Below, piece by piece: positions 52,046 to 63,412 of a stretch of 64,000 nt of DNA. The stretch is from Marinomonas sp. MED121 (lineage in GTDB: Bacteria; Pseudomonadota; Gammaproteobacteria; Pseudomonadales; Marinomonadaceae). Position numbers and translations under genes: made by a program. Under the pieces are notes generated by a model, which was not told the DNA's origin, did no database searches, and worked only from the letters and a program-made list of their open reading frames with translations. The DNA is taken from the NCBI RefSeq assembly GCF_000153025.1, contig NZ_CH672430.1, positions 625,294 through 689,293 of the forward strand, in the 5' to 3' direction. The number at the start of each line of letters is the position of its first letter. Position 1 is the first letter of the stretch.

Positions 52046-52381
52046 TTAAGCAAGATCAACAGGTCCGTGGTCATCACAGTGGTATCCATGCTGGTGGTGC
52101 AAGCGCCCATCAACAATATAATCTGTGTGATCCCCATGCTTTATCGCTTCATGGCCACAATCAGGCCCATGAGTATGGCCACCGCAAGTATTCACTGGGT
52201 TACAAATATCAGCATTGGTATCACTCAGCTCGATAACATGACCATCACAGTGATCTCCATGAGGATGATGGAGCTCGCCATCAACTAGGTAATCAATATG
52301 GTTTCCATGTTTAATGGCTGTGTGTCCACAGTTTGGGCCATGAACATGGCCAGTGTGAGAGTGAGTGTTCGAACAAGACAT
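52046..52381 (-). CDS. His/Cys-rich protein of two 37-residue repeats, probable metal binder
   Basis: 111 residues with 22 His and 7 Cys. Residues ~12-48 and ~69-105 are near-identical repeats with the pattern H-x-HGPxCGHxAIKHG, then HxDYxVDGxLHHxHG, then HCDxH. Each repeat offers a ready set of His/Cys/Asp ligands, so a zinc, nickel or copper storage or chaperone role is likely. Similar short His-rich proteins occur in many proteobacteria, often mis-named. There is no signal peptide, so it is cytosolic. The start has GGGGG upstream. I did not find a clear Zur-type site. Confidence 0.75.
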   Translation of the reverse strand: MSCSNTHSHTGHVHGPNCGHTAIKHGNHIDYLVDGELHHPHGDHCDGHVIELSDTNADICNPVNTCGGHTHGPDCGHEAIKHGDHTDYIVDGRLHHQHGYHCDDHGPVDLA

Positions 52382-52581
52382 TTTCTAAGCCCCCTGTAAA
52401 TAATAATCTATTCCCTGATTAGTTGCTAACTTATAAAACCGTTATATCTATGTTTGATCAATCTCATCATGGAAGAGGCTCTACCTTTAAAAGATAGAAT
52501 ATAAAAGGTGGGCTTAAACTGAGAAATGAAAAGGCATCAATATGTATTTTGCTTTGACCATCTATCATGGCTATTTCAGAT

Positions 52582-52613
52582 AAAAAAACGCCCTTCAATT
52601 GAAGGGCGTTTAT
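52582..52613. terminator. Terminator downstream of phoX
   Basis: AAAAAACGCCCTTCAATTGAAGGGCGTT, with a self-complementary centre and an A-run on the left that becomes a U-run on the minus strand. It lies 29 bp past the phoX stop codon. Its stem is identical to the one at 46368. Confidence 0.88.
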
Positions 52614-52641
52614 TTGCTCTGCTACACAAGATTGGTGTTAA

Positions 52642-54570
52642 TTAAGCCCCAATCACACCACCGTCTTTACGGGTGATGACAACCACAGTAGAACGCGGTT
52701 TGCTGTTACCACCTTCTGGGAAGTGGGCATCAGGGTGTTGAATGCCGACAAACATCGCTTTGCTGTCTGGGCTGAATTCAAGACCTGTGATTTCACAACC
52801 CACAGGACCTGTCATAAAGCGGTGAATCTCGCCGGTATCAGGGTCTGCACATAACATTTGGTTATTTCCTTGGCCTAGGAAATCTCCTTTGTTTTTATAG
52901 TTACCATCTGTTTGAATCCATAGACGGCCCGCATCGTCAAAACCGATACCATCTGGGCTGTTAAACATGTTATGAGAACCGATATTGTGGCTACCTGCAT
53001 AAGCATCTTGATGCTGATTTGGGTTACCTGCAACTAGGTAAAGGTCCCAGTTAAACTTATCTGCTGTGTGGTCGCCATTAGGTGGTGTCCAACGAACGAT
53101 TTGACCATAATGGTTTTCGGCTCTTGGGTTAGGGCCGCCTACAGGTTGTCCTTCTTTACCGCGGTTTTTGTTGTTAGTCAGTGTGCAATAGACTTGGTGA
53201 CCATCAGGGTGCACTGCAATCCACTCAGGACGGTCCATTGTGGTTGCACCAACATGTTTAGCGGCTTTACGTGTGTAAATAAGGACTTCAGCGTGATCAG
53301 CAAAGCCATTTTCTGGTGTTAGGCCATTTTTACCGAAAGTTAGCTCAACCCATTCGCCAGCACCTTTGTCCTGAGTCATAGAGAATTTAGCGACATAGAG
53401 TGTGCCGTCAACTAGTAAGTTGCGGTTGGCATCTGGGTTGTTAGGATTGTATTTATGCTCAGATACAAATTTGTAGATGTGCGCACCACGCTCATCATCG
53501 CCCATGTAAGCAACGACTGAACCATCATGGTTGACATGAATCGCCACGTTTTCATGTTTGAAACGGCCCATAGCAGTACGTTTAAGTGGCAGTGACTTAG
53601 GATCTTTAGGGTCAATTTCTACAATCCAACCAAACTTATGTGGTTCATTTGGGTTTCTACCAAAGTCAAAACGGTCATCTTGCTTATACCACTGGTAGCG
53701 TTTTTCATCATTTTTGATGCCATACATTTTTTGCTCTTCAGTACGTTCTACATTGGCATCGGCACCAAAGTAACCGTTGAAGTTTTCTTCACAGGTAAGG
53801 TAGGTACCCCAAGGTGTTGCACCGTTAGAGCAGTTGTTCATAGTACCAAATACTTGTGTACCACTCGCATCTATGCGGGTTTTCATCAAATCATGACCTG
53901 CAGCAGGGCCCGTTAACTGCATTTCTGTTTGAACATGAATACGGCGGTTGAAGTCTGAATTTTGAATGACGCGCCAGATGTTTTTGTGGTCACGTTCCAC
54001 TTCCATGATAGAAACACCATGAGCATGCTGTGCTTTTAACACATCATCTTTAGTCAGGTTTTTGCCACCATCAGCGTATAGGTATTTGTAATTTGTGTAT
54101 TCGTTGTTGATCGCTAAAATTGCGCGATTCTCGCTAAGTGGGAATAAGCTCATGCCATCCGTATTATCGCCAAACTGCATAGCTTGGCTTGCGGCATTTG
54201 CATTACCGCTTGGATCAAATTTTGGCGCGTTAGGAAATAGTGGATCACCCCAAGATACTAGGCTCTGCCATTGGTAACCTTCTGGCAATACGATAGTGTC
54301 AGCTGTTGAAGTGCCAATCGCATCAAACCCAATTAAAGGTGATTTAGCCATGGTGTGCTTGCCCATGCTTGATGCGACCGCATTACCTACACTTGAAAAA
54401 GCAAAGAAACCACCTAAGCCTGCGGTTGCACTTGCACCAAAAAAACGACGACGACTGATTGCAGTATCAACCAGTTTGTTAAATGTCGGTTCTAGCGTCG
54501 TAACCTCATTGTCTAGTGCTTCTGATACTGGTAACTCTTTGTTCTGTAGTTCTTTGCTCATGGTATACAT
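52642..54570 (-). CDS. phoX: PhoX-family alkaline phosphatase/phytase-like protein
   Basis: 642 residues. A twin-arginine signal with S-R-R-R-F-F precedes a hydrophobic stretch near residues 50-65, so it is exported folded by Tat. The body matches PhoX (DUF839): YQWQSLVSWGDPLF, AINNEYTNY, TWGTYLTCEENFNGYFG, KFGWIVEIDP and the C-terminal GIGFDDAGRLWIQTDGN. PhoX uses calcium and iron to release phosphate from esters in the periplasm. The start ATG at 54570 has AGGG upstream. A three-repeat Pho box lies about 85-110 bp upstream, matching phosphate-starvation control. Confidence 0.93.
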   Translation of the reverse strand: MYTMSKELQNKELPVSEALDNEVTTLEPTFNKLVDTAISRRRFFGASATAGLGGFFAFSSVGNAVASSMGKHTMAKSPLIGFDAIGTSTADTIVLPEGYQWQSLVSWGDPLFPNAPKFDPSGNANAASQAMQFGDNTDGMSLFPLSENRAILAINNEYTNYKYLYADGGKNLTKDDVLKAQHAHGVSIMEVERDHKNIWRVIQNSDFNRRIHVQTEMQLTGPAAGHDLMKTRIDASGTQVFGTMNNCSNGATPWGTYLTCEENFNGYFGADANVERTEEQKMYGIKNDEKRYQWYKQDDRFDFGRNPNEPHKFGWIVEIDPKDPKSLPLKRTAMGRFKHENVAIHVNHDGSVVAYMGDDERGAHIYKFVSEHKYNPNNPDANRNLLVDGTLYVAKFSMTQDKGAGEWVELTFGKNGLTPENGFADHAEVLIYTRKAAKHVGATTMDRPEWIAVHPDGHQVYCTLTNNKNRGKEGQPVGGPNPRAENHYGQIVRWTPPNGDHTADKFNWDLYLVAGNPNQHQDAYAGSHNIGSHNMFNSPDGIGFDDAGRLWIQTDGNYKNKGDFLGQGNNQMLCADPDTGEIHRFMTGPVGCEITGLEFSPDSKAMFVGIQHPDAHFPEGGNSKPRSTVVVITRKDGGVIGA

Positions 54571-54653
54571 GGTACTGCCCTGCCTATGTTGTTGCTATGA
54601 GTTAAAAGTTGAACGTGTTTCTATTTAAGTGTGAAACAGACTAATTTGAGAGT

Positions 54654-54682
54654 GTTGCAGTTAGATGGCAGTTTTAAGGCAG
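54654..54682 (-). promoter_or_regulatory. Pho box of phoX (three direct repeats)
   Basis: Read on the minus strand: CTGCCTT-AAAA-CTGCCAT-CTAA-CTGCAAC, i.e. three 7-bp half-sites spaced at 11 bp. PhoB binds tandem 11-bp repeats of CTGTCAT-type. This sits in the correct place and orientation for phoX. Confidence 0.75.
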
Positions 54683-54691
54683 TGTGATTAA

Positions 54692-54720
54692 ATGAAGTGA
54701 GAAAAGGCCTTCCCACTTCA
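54692..54720 (-). terminator. Hairpin after the oxygenase-like gene
   Basis: GAAGTGAGAA / TTCCCACTTC with one mismatch and an AAGGCC loop. The minus-strand U-tract is weak (ATTTAATC). It separates the oxygenase gene from the phoX promoter. Confidence 0.5.
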
Positions 54721-54730
54721 TTTTAGGGGC

Positions 54731-55444
54731 TTAATAAATATCTATAATGGCGTTAAAGGCGATGACAATACGGTCCTGTTGGCCAAAGTAGGTAAGAGCT
54801 GCATGTTTCAGATAAGAGGGGAAAAAAATTATTTGTCCTTCTTTGGGCTCAAAGTCCCACACTCCTTGCCCACTTAAGTAGGCGGTACCAGCATCTGAGT
54901 AGTGCTCAGCATTGACTCTGGGGTCATAAAAACGATTAACACCGTTACGATCACCTAAGGTGCTTTCGCCTGGGTCTAAATAATAAATACCGCACCAAGA
55001 GCAATTAGGGTGCGAGTGAGCATCATGGTAGCCACCGTTTTGTGTCACGTGATACCAAGACTCAATAATATTTGCGTCTACTTCGACCTCTTCTGGCCAA
55101 GCTTCTTTATTTACTTCAAATGCCACTTCAGCGAGCAGCTCTTCAAAAATCCGTTTAAGCTCCATTACCTCTGGTGTTTGCGCTTCTAAAAAGTTGAGTG
55201 GGCTTTCGAACAATTTATGTTTAGCAATTGGAGCAACTCGGCTGTCTATTTTTTCAGCTTGTTGCGCTTTACATTGATAAATGTAATTAACCAATTCTTC
55301 TTTTAAGAATTCATGGTCAGGCTGCTTTGCAATAAATAAAGGTGTGGTCCAAGTTTTAATGGCTTCAATAGCACAAGGTTCTGCCAGTTGAAATTCAGCG
55401 TCTAGGTCTAAGTGATTTGGCTGTGTCATGTTTATCTCGTTCAA
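54731..55444 (-). CDS. Putative 2OG-Fe(II) oxygenase-like protein (TIGR02466 type)
   Basis: 237 residues. The C-terminal half has the pattern of this family: YHVTQNGGYHDAHSHPNCSWCGIYYLDPGEST, then GQIIFFPSYLKHAALTYFGQQDRIVIAFN. Candidate iron ligands are in the His-rich HDAHSH cluster and the His of YLKHAA; the Arg of QDRIVIAFN may bind 2-oxoglutarate. The N-terminal ~110 residues are helical and hard to place. Start at 55444; an ATG five codons later is also possible. It is upstream of phoX, same direction, but a hairpin and the Pho box separate them. Substrate unknown. Confidence 0.72.
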   Translation of the reverse strand: MNEINMTQPNHLDLDAEFQLAEPCAIEAIKTWTTPLFIAKQPDHEFLKEELVNYIYQCKAQQAEKIDSRVAPIAKHKLFESPLNFLEAQTPEVMELKRIFEELLAEVAFEVNKEAWPEEVEVDANIIESWYHVTQNGGYHDAHSHPNCSWCGIYYLDPGESTLGDRNGVNRFYDPRVNAEHYSDAGTAYLSGQGVWDFEPKEGQIIFFPSYLKHAALTYFGQQDRIVIAFNAIIDIY

Positions 55445-55628
55445 ACTCTTAAAATATGGATGAAGCCCATGGCTTTGAATGAGATGATTTTAAAGCTTGT
55501 GAGAGATACTGAATACTAAAACTTGTGATATATCCTGACTTGAGTGATTTAGCCCAGTGTATTTTTAGTCTAGTGAACTTTTCAGGGTAAAAGTCATCTG
55601 CAAATCGAGGATAAATGTCTCAGAAATA

Positions 55629-55660
55629 AGAAAACCCCTGCCATATGACAAGGGTTTTCT
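55629..55660 (-). terminator. Terminator after the M4 protease gene
   Basis: GAAAACCC / GGGTTTTC with a CTGCCATATGACAA loop; on the minus strand it is followed by TTATTTC. Confidence 0.75.
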
Positions 55661-55686
55661 CGGGGATATAACTTCGCTAACTTAGC

Positions 55687-58107
<2,421 letters not shown>

Positions 58108-58719
58108 ATGAAAAAGTTAGTACCTATTAGTCTCATGTTGGCATTAACCTCTCCCTTTGTTGCTGCTCATGAAGAGGGGGATTTTTTTGTACGAGGGGGA
58201 TTAGCTTCAGTAATGCCAAATGAGTCTAGTGATAATGTATTAAATACAGGTGAATTAGAGCTATCTGACAATACTCAACTGGGTTTAACCCTGACTTATA
58301 TGTTGACAGATAATTGGGGCATGGAGTTGTTAGCTGCGACCCCTTTTACCCACAATGTGAGAACCGATGGACTGGGTAAGATTGCCGAAGTCACTCATTT
58401 ACCACCTACTTTTATGGGGCAATATTATTTTGGTGAATCCGATAGTCAATATCGACCTTATGTGGGTGCAGGGCTTAACTACACCACCTTCTTTGAAGAA
58501 GAGGGCTTTGGCACCTTAGATGGTACTAATGTTGAGCTAGATGACTCTTTTGGCTTAGCGGTACAAGTTGGACTTGATGTTGAAGTGACAGAAGATTGGT
58601 TTGTGAATGCCTCTTTTTGGTATATGGACATAGATACAGAGGTTGAAACAACTGTGGGTACCTTTGATGCCGAAATTGACCCATATGTGGTTATGGTCGG
58701 CATGGGGTATACCTTTTAG
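58108..58719 (+). CDS. ompW: OmpW-family outer-membrane protein
   Basis: 203 residues. Signal peptide MKKLVPISLMLALTSPFVAA, then an eight-strand beta-barrel pattern with the FFVRGGLASVMPNESSDNV start, GLTLTYMLTDNWGMELLAATPF, PYVGAGLNYTTFFEE and the terminal aromatic residue (GMGYTF) needed for outer-membrane assembly. OmpW forms a narrow hydrophobic channel and is often regulated by oxygen, salt or colicin-like stress. The stop codon lies in the first unit of a tandem repeat. Start ATG has AAGGATAGAAA upstream. Confidence 0.9.
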   Translation: MKKLVPISLMLALTSPFVAAHEEGDFFVRGGLASVMPNESSDNVLNTGELELSDNTQLGLTLTYMLTDNWGMELLAATPFTHNVRTDGLGKIAEVTHLPPTFMGQYYFGESDSQYRPYVGAGLNYTTFFEEEGFGTLDGTNVELDDSFGLAVQVGLDVEVTEDWFVNASFWYMDIDTEVETTVGTFDAEIDPYVVMVGMGYTF

Positions 58720-58785
58720 GAGCTATACCTTTTAGGTGCTAAGCCTTTTAGGTAGTAGGCCTTTTAGATAAAAGGCCATTTAGCG
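58712..58785. repeat. Five-copy 16-bp tandem repeat spanning the ompW stop codon
   Basis: CCTTTTAGG-type units begin at 58712, 58728, 58744, 58760 and 58776, an exact 16-bp period (last two units diverged). The first unit encodes the final Thr-Phe of OmpW plus its TAG stop. Because the stop is in unit one, copy-number changes downstream would not alter the protein. Confidence 0.85.
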
Positions 58786-58798
58786 AGTAAATTAGCAT

Positions 58799-58825
58799 TT
58801 AGGCTAGCTTGATAAGTTAGCCTAT
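58799..58825. terminator. Hairpin between ompW and galE
   Basis: AGGCTAGCTT / AAGTTAGCCT, a 10-bp stem with a tight loop and one G-T pair, between convergent genes. U-tracts are weak on both strands. Confidence 0.5.
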
Positions 58826-58858
58826 CCTTAATGCTTTCCCTCCTATTTACGTAAATTA

Positions 58859-59905
58859 CTAAGAATTCGCTCGCTTCGATAAATTAAGCTGCCAGCGCCA
58901 AGTGTCCGAACACATTTGGGTTAGTCCTCTTTCTACTTGCCAATCCAGTACTTTGTTTGCCTTGTGAGTATCTGCATAAAAGGCAGCAATATCGCCTGCA
59001 CGTCTTGCTAATTTTTTGAAAGGGATATGTACCCCTGTTGCGTTTTCAAATGCTTTGACAACCTCCAGTACACTATATCCATGCCCTGCACCTAAATTAT
59101 ACGCCTCGACACTCGTTTTATTCCTATTGGTTTGATTTGCACTGTTTTGACTTGCTAGCTGCGCCAATGCTTTCAAGTGCCCATTAGCTAAATCCATCAC
59201 ATGGATATAATCTCGAATGCCTGTGCCGTCAGGGGTGTTGTAGTCATTACCGAAAATGCCTAATGCTTGTCTTTGCCCTGTAGCTACTTGAGCAATATAG
59301 GGCATTAAGTTATTAGGTATGCCCTTTGGATTCTCCCCAAGTAGCCCGCTTGAATGAGCGCCGATAGGGTTGAAATACCTTAATAATGAAATGTTCCAGC
59401 GGGGTTCGGATAAATGTAGGTCTTGCAGCATTTGCTCAATCATGACCTTGCTTTGTCCATAAGGGCTGGTGGCACTAAGGGGCATGTCTTCCTTATAGGG
59501 GATAGGGTTTTTGTCTCCGTAAACCGTTGCTGAAGAGCTAAAGACAAGGTTAAACACATTAAACTCTTGCATCACTTGGCAAAGATTTAGGGTGCCAACT
59601 AGGTTGTTTTGATAATAACTCAGGGGCTTGTCGACGGATTCACCAACGGCTTTGAGTGCAGCGAAATGGATTACGCCATGAATCTCTTGTTGCATAAAAA
59701 CGGCCTCAATACTGGCTTTATGCATTAAATTAGCGAAATAAAATTCAGGGTAATGACCTGATATTTTTTCTATCTGTTTTAGCGTGGTGATTTCTGAGTT
59801 GCATAAATTATCTAAAATGATGACATTAAAGCCTGCTTCAATTAAAGCAATCACTGTGTGGCTACCAATAAACCCCATTCCGCCTGTTACTAATATATTT
59901 TTCAT
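58859..59905 (-). CDS. galE: UDP-glucose 4-epimerase
   Basis: 348 residues. Extended SDR fold: NAD site [12 protein letters not shown], catalytic Tyr149 and Lys153 in YGQSK, the SSSATVYG segment with the catalytic Ser/Thr and the [12 protein letters not shown] block. It interconverts UDP-galactose and UDP-glucose, feeding the Leloir pathway and cell-surface polysaccharide synthesis. Its start overlaps the galT stop by 4 bp, so galT-galE are coupled. There is no galK or galM in the window. Confidence 0.94.
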   Translation of the reverse strand: MKNILVTGGMGFIGSHTVIALIEAGFNVIILDNLCNSEITTLKQIEKISGHYPEFYFANLMHKASIEAVFMQQEIHGVIHFAALKAVGESVDKPLSYYQNNLVGTLNLCQVMQEFNVFNLVFSSSATVYGDKNPIPYKEDMPLSATSPYGQSKVMIEQMLQDLHLSEPRWNISLLRYFNPIGAHSSGLLGENPKGIPNNLMPYIAQVATGQRQALGIFGNDYNTPDGTGIRDYIHVMDLANGHLKALAQLASQNSANQTNRNKTSVEAYNLGAGHGYSVLEVVKAFENATGVHIPFKKLARRAGDIAAFYADTHKANKVLDWQVERGLTQMCSDTWRWQLNLSKRANS

Positions 59906-61044
59906 GCGTCACCTGCTGTATTTACATCATGAGTGTCGTCAAAATCGTGACAATCTCTTAATCTATGGGCCGCTTGTTCTGGGGTTAGATCTCTTTGATT
60001 TTCTGCCAGCATTTCATAACCCACCATAAATTTTTTGATATTGGCGGAGCGGAGCAAAGGAGGATAAAAGCAAGCATGTAATTGCCAATGGGTTAGATCG
60101 TCAGAGTCTTTGTCGTAGGGGGCATAATGCCAGCCCATAGAGTAAGGGAAGCTGCATTTGAAGAGATCATCATAACGCTGGGTGAGTTTTTTTAAGGCTA
60201 GAGCAAGATCTTTAATGAGCGGCGAGCTTAGTTGCTCAAACCTTGTGATGGCAAGCTTGGGCAGCAGTAATGTTTCAAATGGCCAGCTAGCCCAATAGGG
60301 GACAAGTGCAACCCAATACTGAGTTTCGAAAATGATTCTTTCTTGTTGAATGAGTTCTTGCTCAACATAATCCAATAATAAGTTGGATCCATGCGTTAGA
60401 GAGTAGTTTTTTAGCTGGGTATCCTTATTGGCCACTTCTTGCGGAATAAAGCTATTTGCCCAAATCTGACCGTGAGGATGGGGTTGAGAGCAACCCATTA
60501 TCGCCCCTTTATTTTCAAATACTTGAATCCAAGGGTAGCTTTGGCTTAAGGAAGTGACTTGAGTTTGCCAAGTAACAATAATGCGCTCAATAGCGTTTAA
60601 AGATAGTTCCGGCATGGCTTGACTGTGATCTGGTGAATAGCAAATTACCCGGCTCAACCCCTTGGCGCTTTGGTGTTGGAAAAGAGGTGCTTGTTGCTCA
60701 GTTGGTGGTGCATCTGGACCGGTTTTAATTAATGCCGAAAAGTCATTATCAAAAACAAAGGTGCTGTCATAAGCTGGATTTTGCTCACCATTGATACGTT
60801 TATTACCAGGACATAAAAAGCAATCTTGATGATATCTTTGTTTATTTTCAGTGGCTGTTGCCTCTTGTTGGCCTTGCCAAGGACGTTTAGATCTGTGGGG
60901 GGAAACTAAAACCCATTTATTCTCTAAAGGGTTATAGCGTCTATGACTATGCTTGTTTATGTCAAAAGCGGCATCTTTTGCTGACTCATCAGCTTGGTTA
61001 TTTATCGTGGTTGGTGGACTTATGTCGGTCATACTATTTTCCAT
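59902..61044 (-). CDS. galT: Galactose-1-phosphate uridylyltransferase
   Basis: 380 residues. Diagnostic motifs: [25 protein letters not shown], the CxxC pair (Cys75, Cys78 in CFLCPGN) and the active-site HPH (His189-Pro-His191) in [13 protein letters not shown], with the later [13 protein letters not shown] block. It transfers UMP from UDP-glucose to galactose-1-phosphate. The N-terminal ~30 residues are extra and low in homology, and an ATG four codons in is an alternative start. Forms an operon with galE (4-bp overlap). Confidence 0.94.
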   Translation of the reverse strand: MENSMTDISPPTTINNQADESAKDAAFDINKHSHRRYNPLENKWVLVSPHRSKRPWQGQQEATATENKQRYHQDCFLCPGNKRINGEQNPAYDSTFVFDNDFSALIKTGPDAPPTEQQAPLFQHQSAKGLSRVICYSPDHSQAMPELSLNAIERIIVTWQTQVTSLSQSYPWIQVFENKGAIMGCSQPHPHGQIWANSFIPQEVANKDTQLKNYSLTHGSNLLLDYVEQELIQQERIIFETQYWVALVPYWASWPFETLLLPKLAITRFEQLSSPLIKDLALALKKLTQRYDDLFKCSFPYSMGWHYAPYDKDSDDLTHWQLHACFYPPLLRSANIKKFMVGYEMLAENQRDLTPEQAAHRLRDCHDFDDTHDVNTAGDA

Positions 61045-61126
61045 TTCTAAAGAGCTGGCAAGGGCTGTGGCAAATTTTGAGCAAACAAGGTCCTACCTTG
61101 TATAAAGTAATGATTTTTTTATTAAG

Positions 61127-61157
61127 GAAAAAAGGCCTGTTTTTAGCAGCAGACCTA
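61127..61157 (-). terminator. Terminator after the second ROK regulator gene
   Basis: Minus strand: AGGTCTG / CAGGCCT with one G-T pair, followed by TTTTTTCC. It isolates galT-galE from the ROK gene upstream. Confidence 0.7.
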
Positions 61158-61168
61158 TTTGTTAAGTG

Positions 61169-62287
61169 CTAAAGCAAAAGGGTTTGAAAGATGGGGTACA
61201 TACTGGCTCCATAGGAAGATAGCTGCTCACCAACCCGTGAAGGAGCAAGCTCTGCCATAGGGTAATCAAAGCTTTTGTCCCATTCTGCTTCTAGTTTCAT
61301 CTGTTTAATGAGTGCCTGACTAATGCGCGTCGGTGACGATCCCCCGATGACAATGCAATCTGGTCCAAACCATGCCAAGGTAAGAAGAAGAGGTGGCATT
61401 AAGGTTTTTGCAGATTTTATAATCCAGTTTTTAACAATTTCATGTTCCACATCTGGAATATCTTCAAGGGTAGTAACATCAAGTCCGGCATCTTGAAGCT
61501 CTTCTATTAGCTTGCGAATACAGGGTTTTGGTTTGTTTGATTGCTTAAAGAAAACACCGATTTCCCCTGCATTGTTGTTTTTACCTGCATGTAATTTGCC
61601 ATCAATTATGGCAGCACCACCTATGCCGTGGCCTATTTCAATGAGAATAAGGTCCTTACAATTTGGCCATTGACCAGAATAGTACTCTCCAACGGCCGCT
61701 ACTTTACAGTCATTATCTATCCAAACAGGCCAATCCATATGGGCTGCAAAGGCTTCAGCTAGATCCACATCTTGCCAGTGCTTCATTTGCGGTATGGTTC
61801 TGACATGCTTGCCATCATTTAGGTTTGGCCCAGGAAGAGAAACGCCCATGCCTAGAATGCGTGCATTGTGTAATCTGTGCTTATTAATCAGCTTGTCTGT
61901 CGCAAGTGCGATGGCTCTAATCGTGGTATCTGCTGGTTGAGATTCATCATAATCAAGGCTAATGCGTTCAATAATATTGCCGGTAAAGTTAGAGAGTGCT
62001 AATTCTATACGGGCTATATGAAAGGCAACCCCAAAGGAAAAGGCGGCATAGGGACTTAATGATAAGGGCTTCGCTGGCTGTCCTCTAGCAAGTTTAACCT
62101 TCTCAGTCTCTTGAATTAATTGAAGTGATAAAAGCTCTTTGCAAATAGTCGTTACTGTCCCCGTGCGAAAGCCAGTTAGCGTTGCAATTTTCACTCGGGC
62201 AATAGTGCCTTGCTCCCGAATAGTACTCAGTACTTTTCTTTGACTTTCCGTTAGCTGGAATTGGAGTGGTTTAATTGGGGATAACAT
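61169..62287 (-). CDS. ROK-family transcriptional regulator (second copy)
   Basis: 372 residues. N-terminal winged HTH (LSTIREQGTIARVKIATLTGFRTGTVTTICKELL), then a ROK domain with IDNDCKVAAVGEYYSG and NAGEIGVFF. The zinc motif CxCGxxGC is absent, as in the other ROK protein in this window, and the two are only distantly alike. It lies 61 bp after a glycerophosphodiester phosphodiesterase gene on the same strand and may control it and the divergent ABC transporter. The ligand is unknown. Confidence 0.9.
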   Translation of the reverse strand: MLSPIKPLQFQLTESQRKVLSTIREQGTIARVKIATLTGFRTGTVTTICKELLSLQLIQETEKVKLARGQPAKPLSLSPYAAFSFGVAFHIARIELALSNFTGNIIERISLDYDESQPADTTIRAIALATDKLINKHRLHNARILGMGVSLPGPNLNDGKHVRTIPQMKHWQDVDLAEAFAAHMDWPVWIDNDCKVAAVGEYYSGQWPNCKDLILIEIGHGIGGAAIIDGKLHAGKNNNAGEIGVFFKQSNKPKPCIRKLIEELQDAGLDVTTLEDIPDVEHEIVKNWIIKSAKTLMPPLLLTLAWFGPDCIVIGGSSPTRISQALIKQMKLEAEWDKSFDYPMAELAPSRVGEQLSSYGASMYPIFQTLLL

Positions 62288-62348
62288 ATCTTAATTCACA
62301 CTTTAAACTGACAAAATTGCTGGAACGTTAGCAGAATATTGAGCTTAT

Positions 62349-63179
62349 TTATACTGGTTCTAGGCCGGCATCATAGGCAATTTCTTTTAGCATCTTGATA
62401 TCGTCATGACTGATCATGTCTAACAAACCTTCTTGCAACCAATGAGTAATATTGCCTTTCACATCGTCCCCATATTTCAACCTTAAGTCTTCTATTGGAT
62501 GAAGGCCTTTACTATTGGGTTGAAAATAGAGTCGTATGCCAAGGCCGCCTTTTTTGAACTCTCTTAAGTCTTCAAGGGCTGCATGGGGGTACTCAATACA
62601 AACAAAATCTGCCCCTGACGCTTGAATTGCCGCTAAATGGTTGGTGTAGCTGGCTATGGTCACGACTTGCGTGCTGACCTTAGGCATGAGGTGTTTTGCT
62701 CTTTGCATTAACTTATGGTCGAAGGCCAGTAATTGAATAATGCCATAGGCATTTGGAATACTATCAAGTAAGTCTTTTAGCACAGTGAGAAAGGTATCTT
62801 TTTGCTGTCTCTGCTTGATTTCAACAACTAAGCCAACACCTTTATCGAGCGCCCAAAGCGTAAGCTCTTGCAAGGTCAGGATACGGGTGCCCTTGAACTT
62901 AGGGTCAAACCAGGCTCCAAAATCGAGAGCTTTAAGTTGTGCTAATGTCATTTCTTCCACGAAACCTTTGCCATTAGAGGTTCTGTCTACACTGTGGTCA
63001 TGAATGACCACAATCTCTTTATCAAGGGTCATTGCAACATCAATTTCGAGTGAGTAGGTCTCTTCTTGTAAGGCGCCTTCAAATGCGTGAAGCGTGTTTT
63101 CTGGATAAAGCTGACTGTATCCCCTATGACTATTGATAAGAACTTTACCGCTACCAGCAAGATGAAAGTTGAATGACAT
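62349..63179 (-). CDS. Glycerophosphodiester phosphodiesterase (GDPD)
   Basis: 276 residues, cytosolic (no signal peptide). The GDPD TIM-barrel motifs are intact: HRG (His18), PENT (26-29), EIDV (45-48) and HDH (60-62) with DRT, and the later VEIK. It hydrolyses deacylated phospholipids such as glycerophosphocholine to glycerol-3-phosphate and an alcohol. Being intracellular and next to a transporter ATPase gene it resembles UgpQ, working on imported substrate. The gene has an AT-rich upstream region with a palindrome at 63205-63225. Confidence 0.92.
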   Translation of the reverse strand: MSFNFHLAGSGKVLINSHRGYSQLYPENTLHAFEGALQEETYSLEIDVAMTLDKEIVVIHDHSVDRTSNGKGFVEEMTLAQLKALDFGAWFDPKFKGTRILTLQELTLWALDKGVGLVVEIKQRQQKDTFLTVLKDLLDSIPNAYGIIQLLAFDHKLMQRAKHLMPKVSTQVVTIASYTNHLAAIQASGADFVCIEYPHAALEDLREFKKGGLGIRLYFQPNSKGLHPIEDLRLKYGDDVKGNITHWLQEGLLDMISHDDIKMLKEIAYDAGLEPV

Positions 63180-63204
63180 TTAAACGCCTTAAGTTTTTTA
63201 AAAA

Positions 63205-63225
63205 AGATTAATAAAACTTTAATCT
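63205..63225. promoter_or_regulatory. AT-rich palindrome upstream of the GDPD gene, possible ROK operator
   Basis: AGATTAA-TAAAACT-TTAATCT, perfect 7-bp arms with a 7-bp spacer, 26 bp upstream of the GDPD start codon and in the divergent region shared with the ABC transporter gene. It is a natural operator candidate for the co-oriented ROK regulator. Confidence 0.45.
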
Positions 63226-63412
63226 AACGAGTGTAAAGTTTCAATCAAATTTTAATTGAGTGAGTAAATGAAAAAATAATGTCTTTATAAACAGTGTTTT
63301 AGGTGTTTTTGTTTGTTTTTTTATAAAAAAAACAAACACTAGGGGTACAAGATAAGTAAAAAATAAATTAATGTTAAACTTCTTAAAAAAACTAAATCGG
63401 TGCTCAGTTTTT

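Noticed and set aside
52018..52288. Plus-strand His-rich frames opposite the repeat protein
   Set aside because: The minus-strand frame has the ordered repeats, ribosome-binding site and start; the plus-strand frames are its reverse-complement shadows, since His codons (CAC/CAT) read as GTG/ATG.
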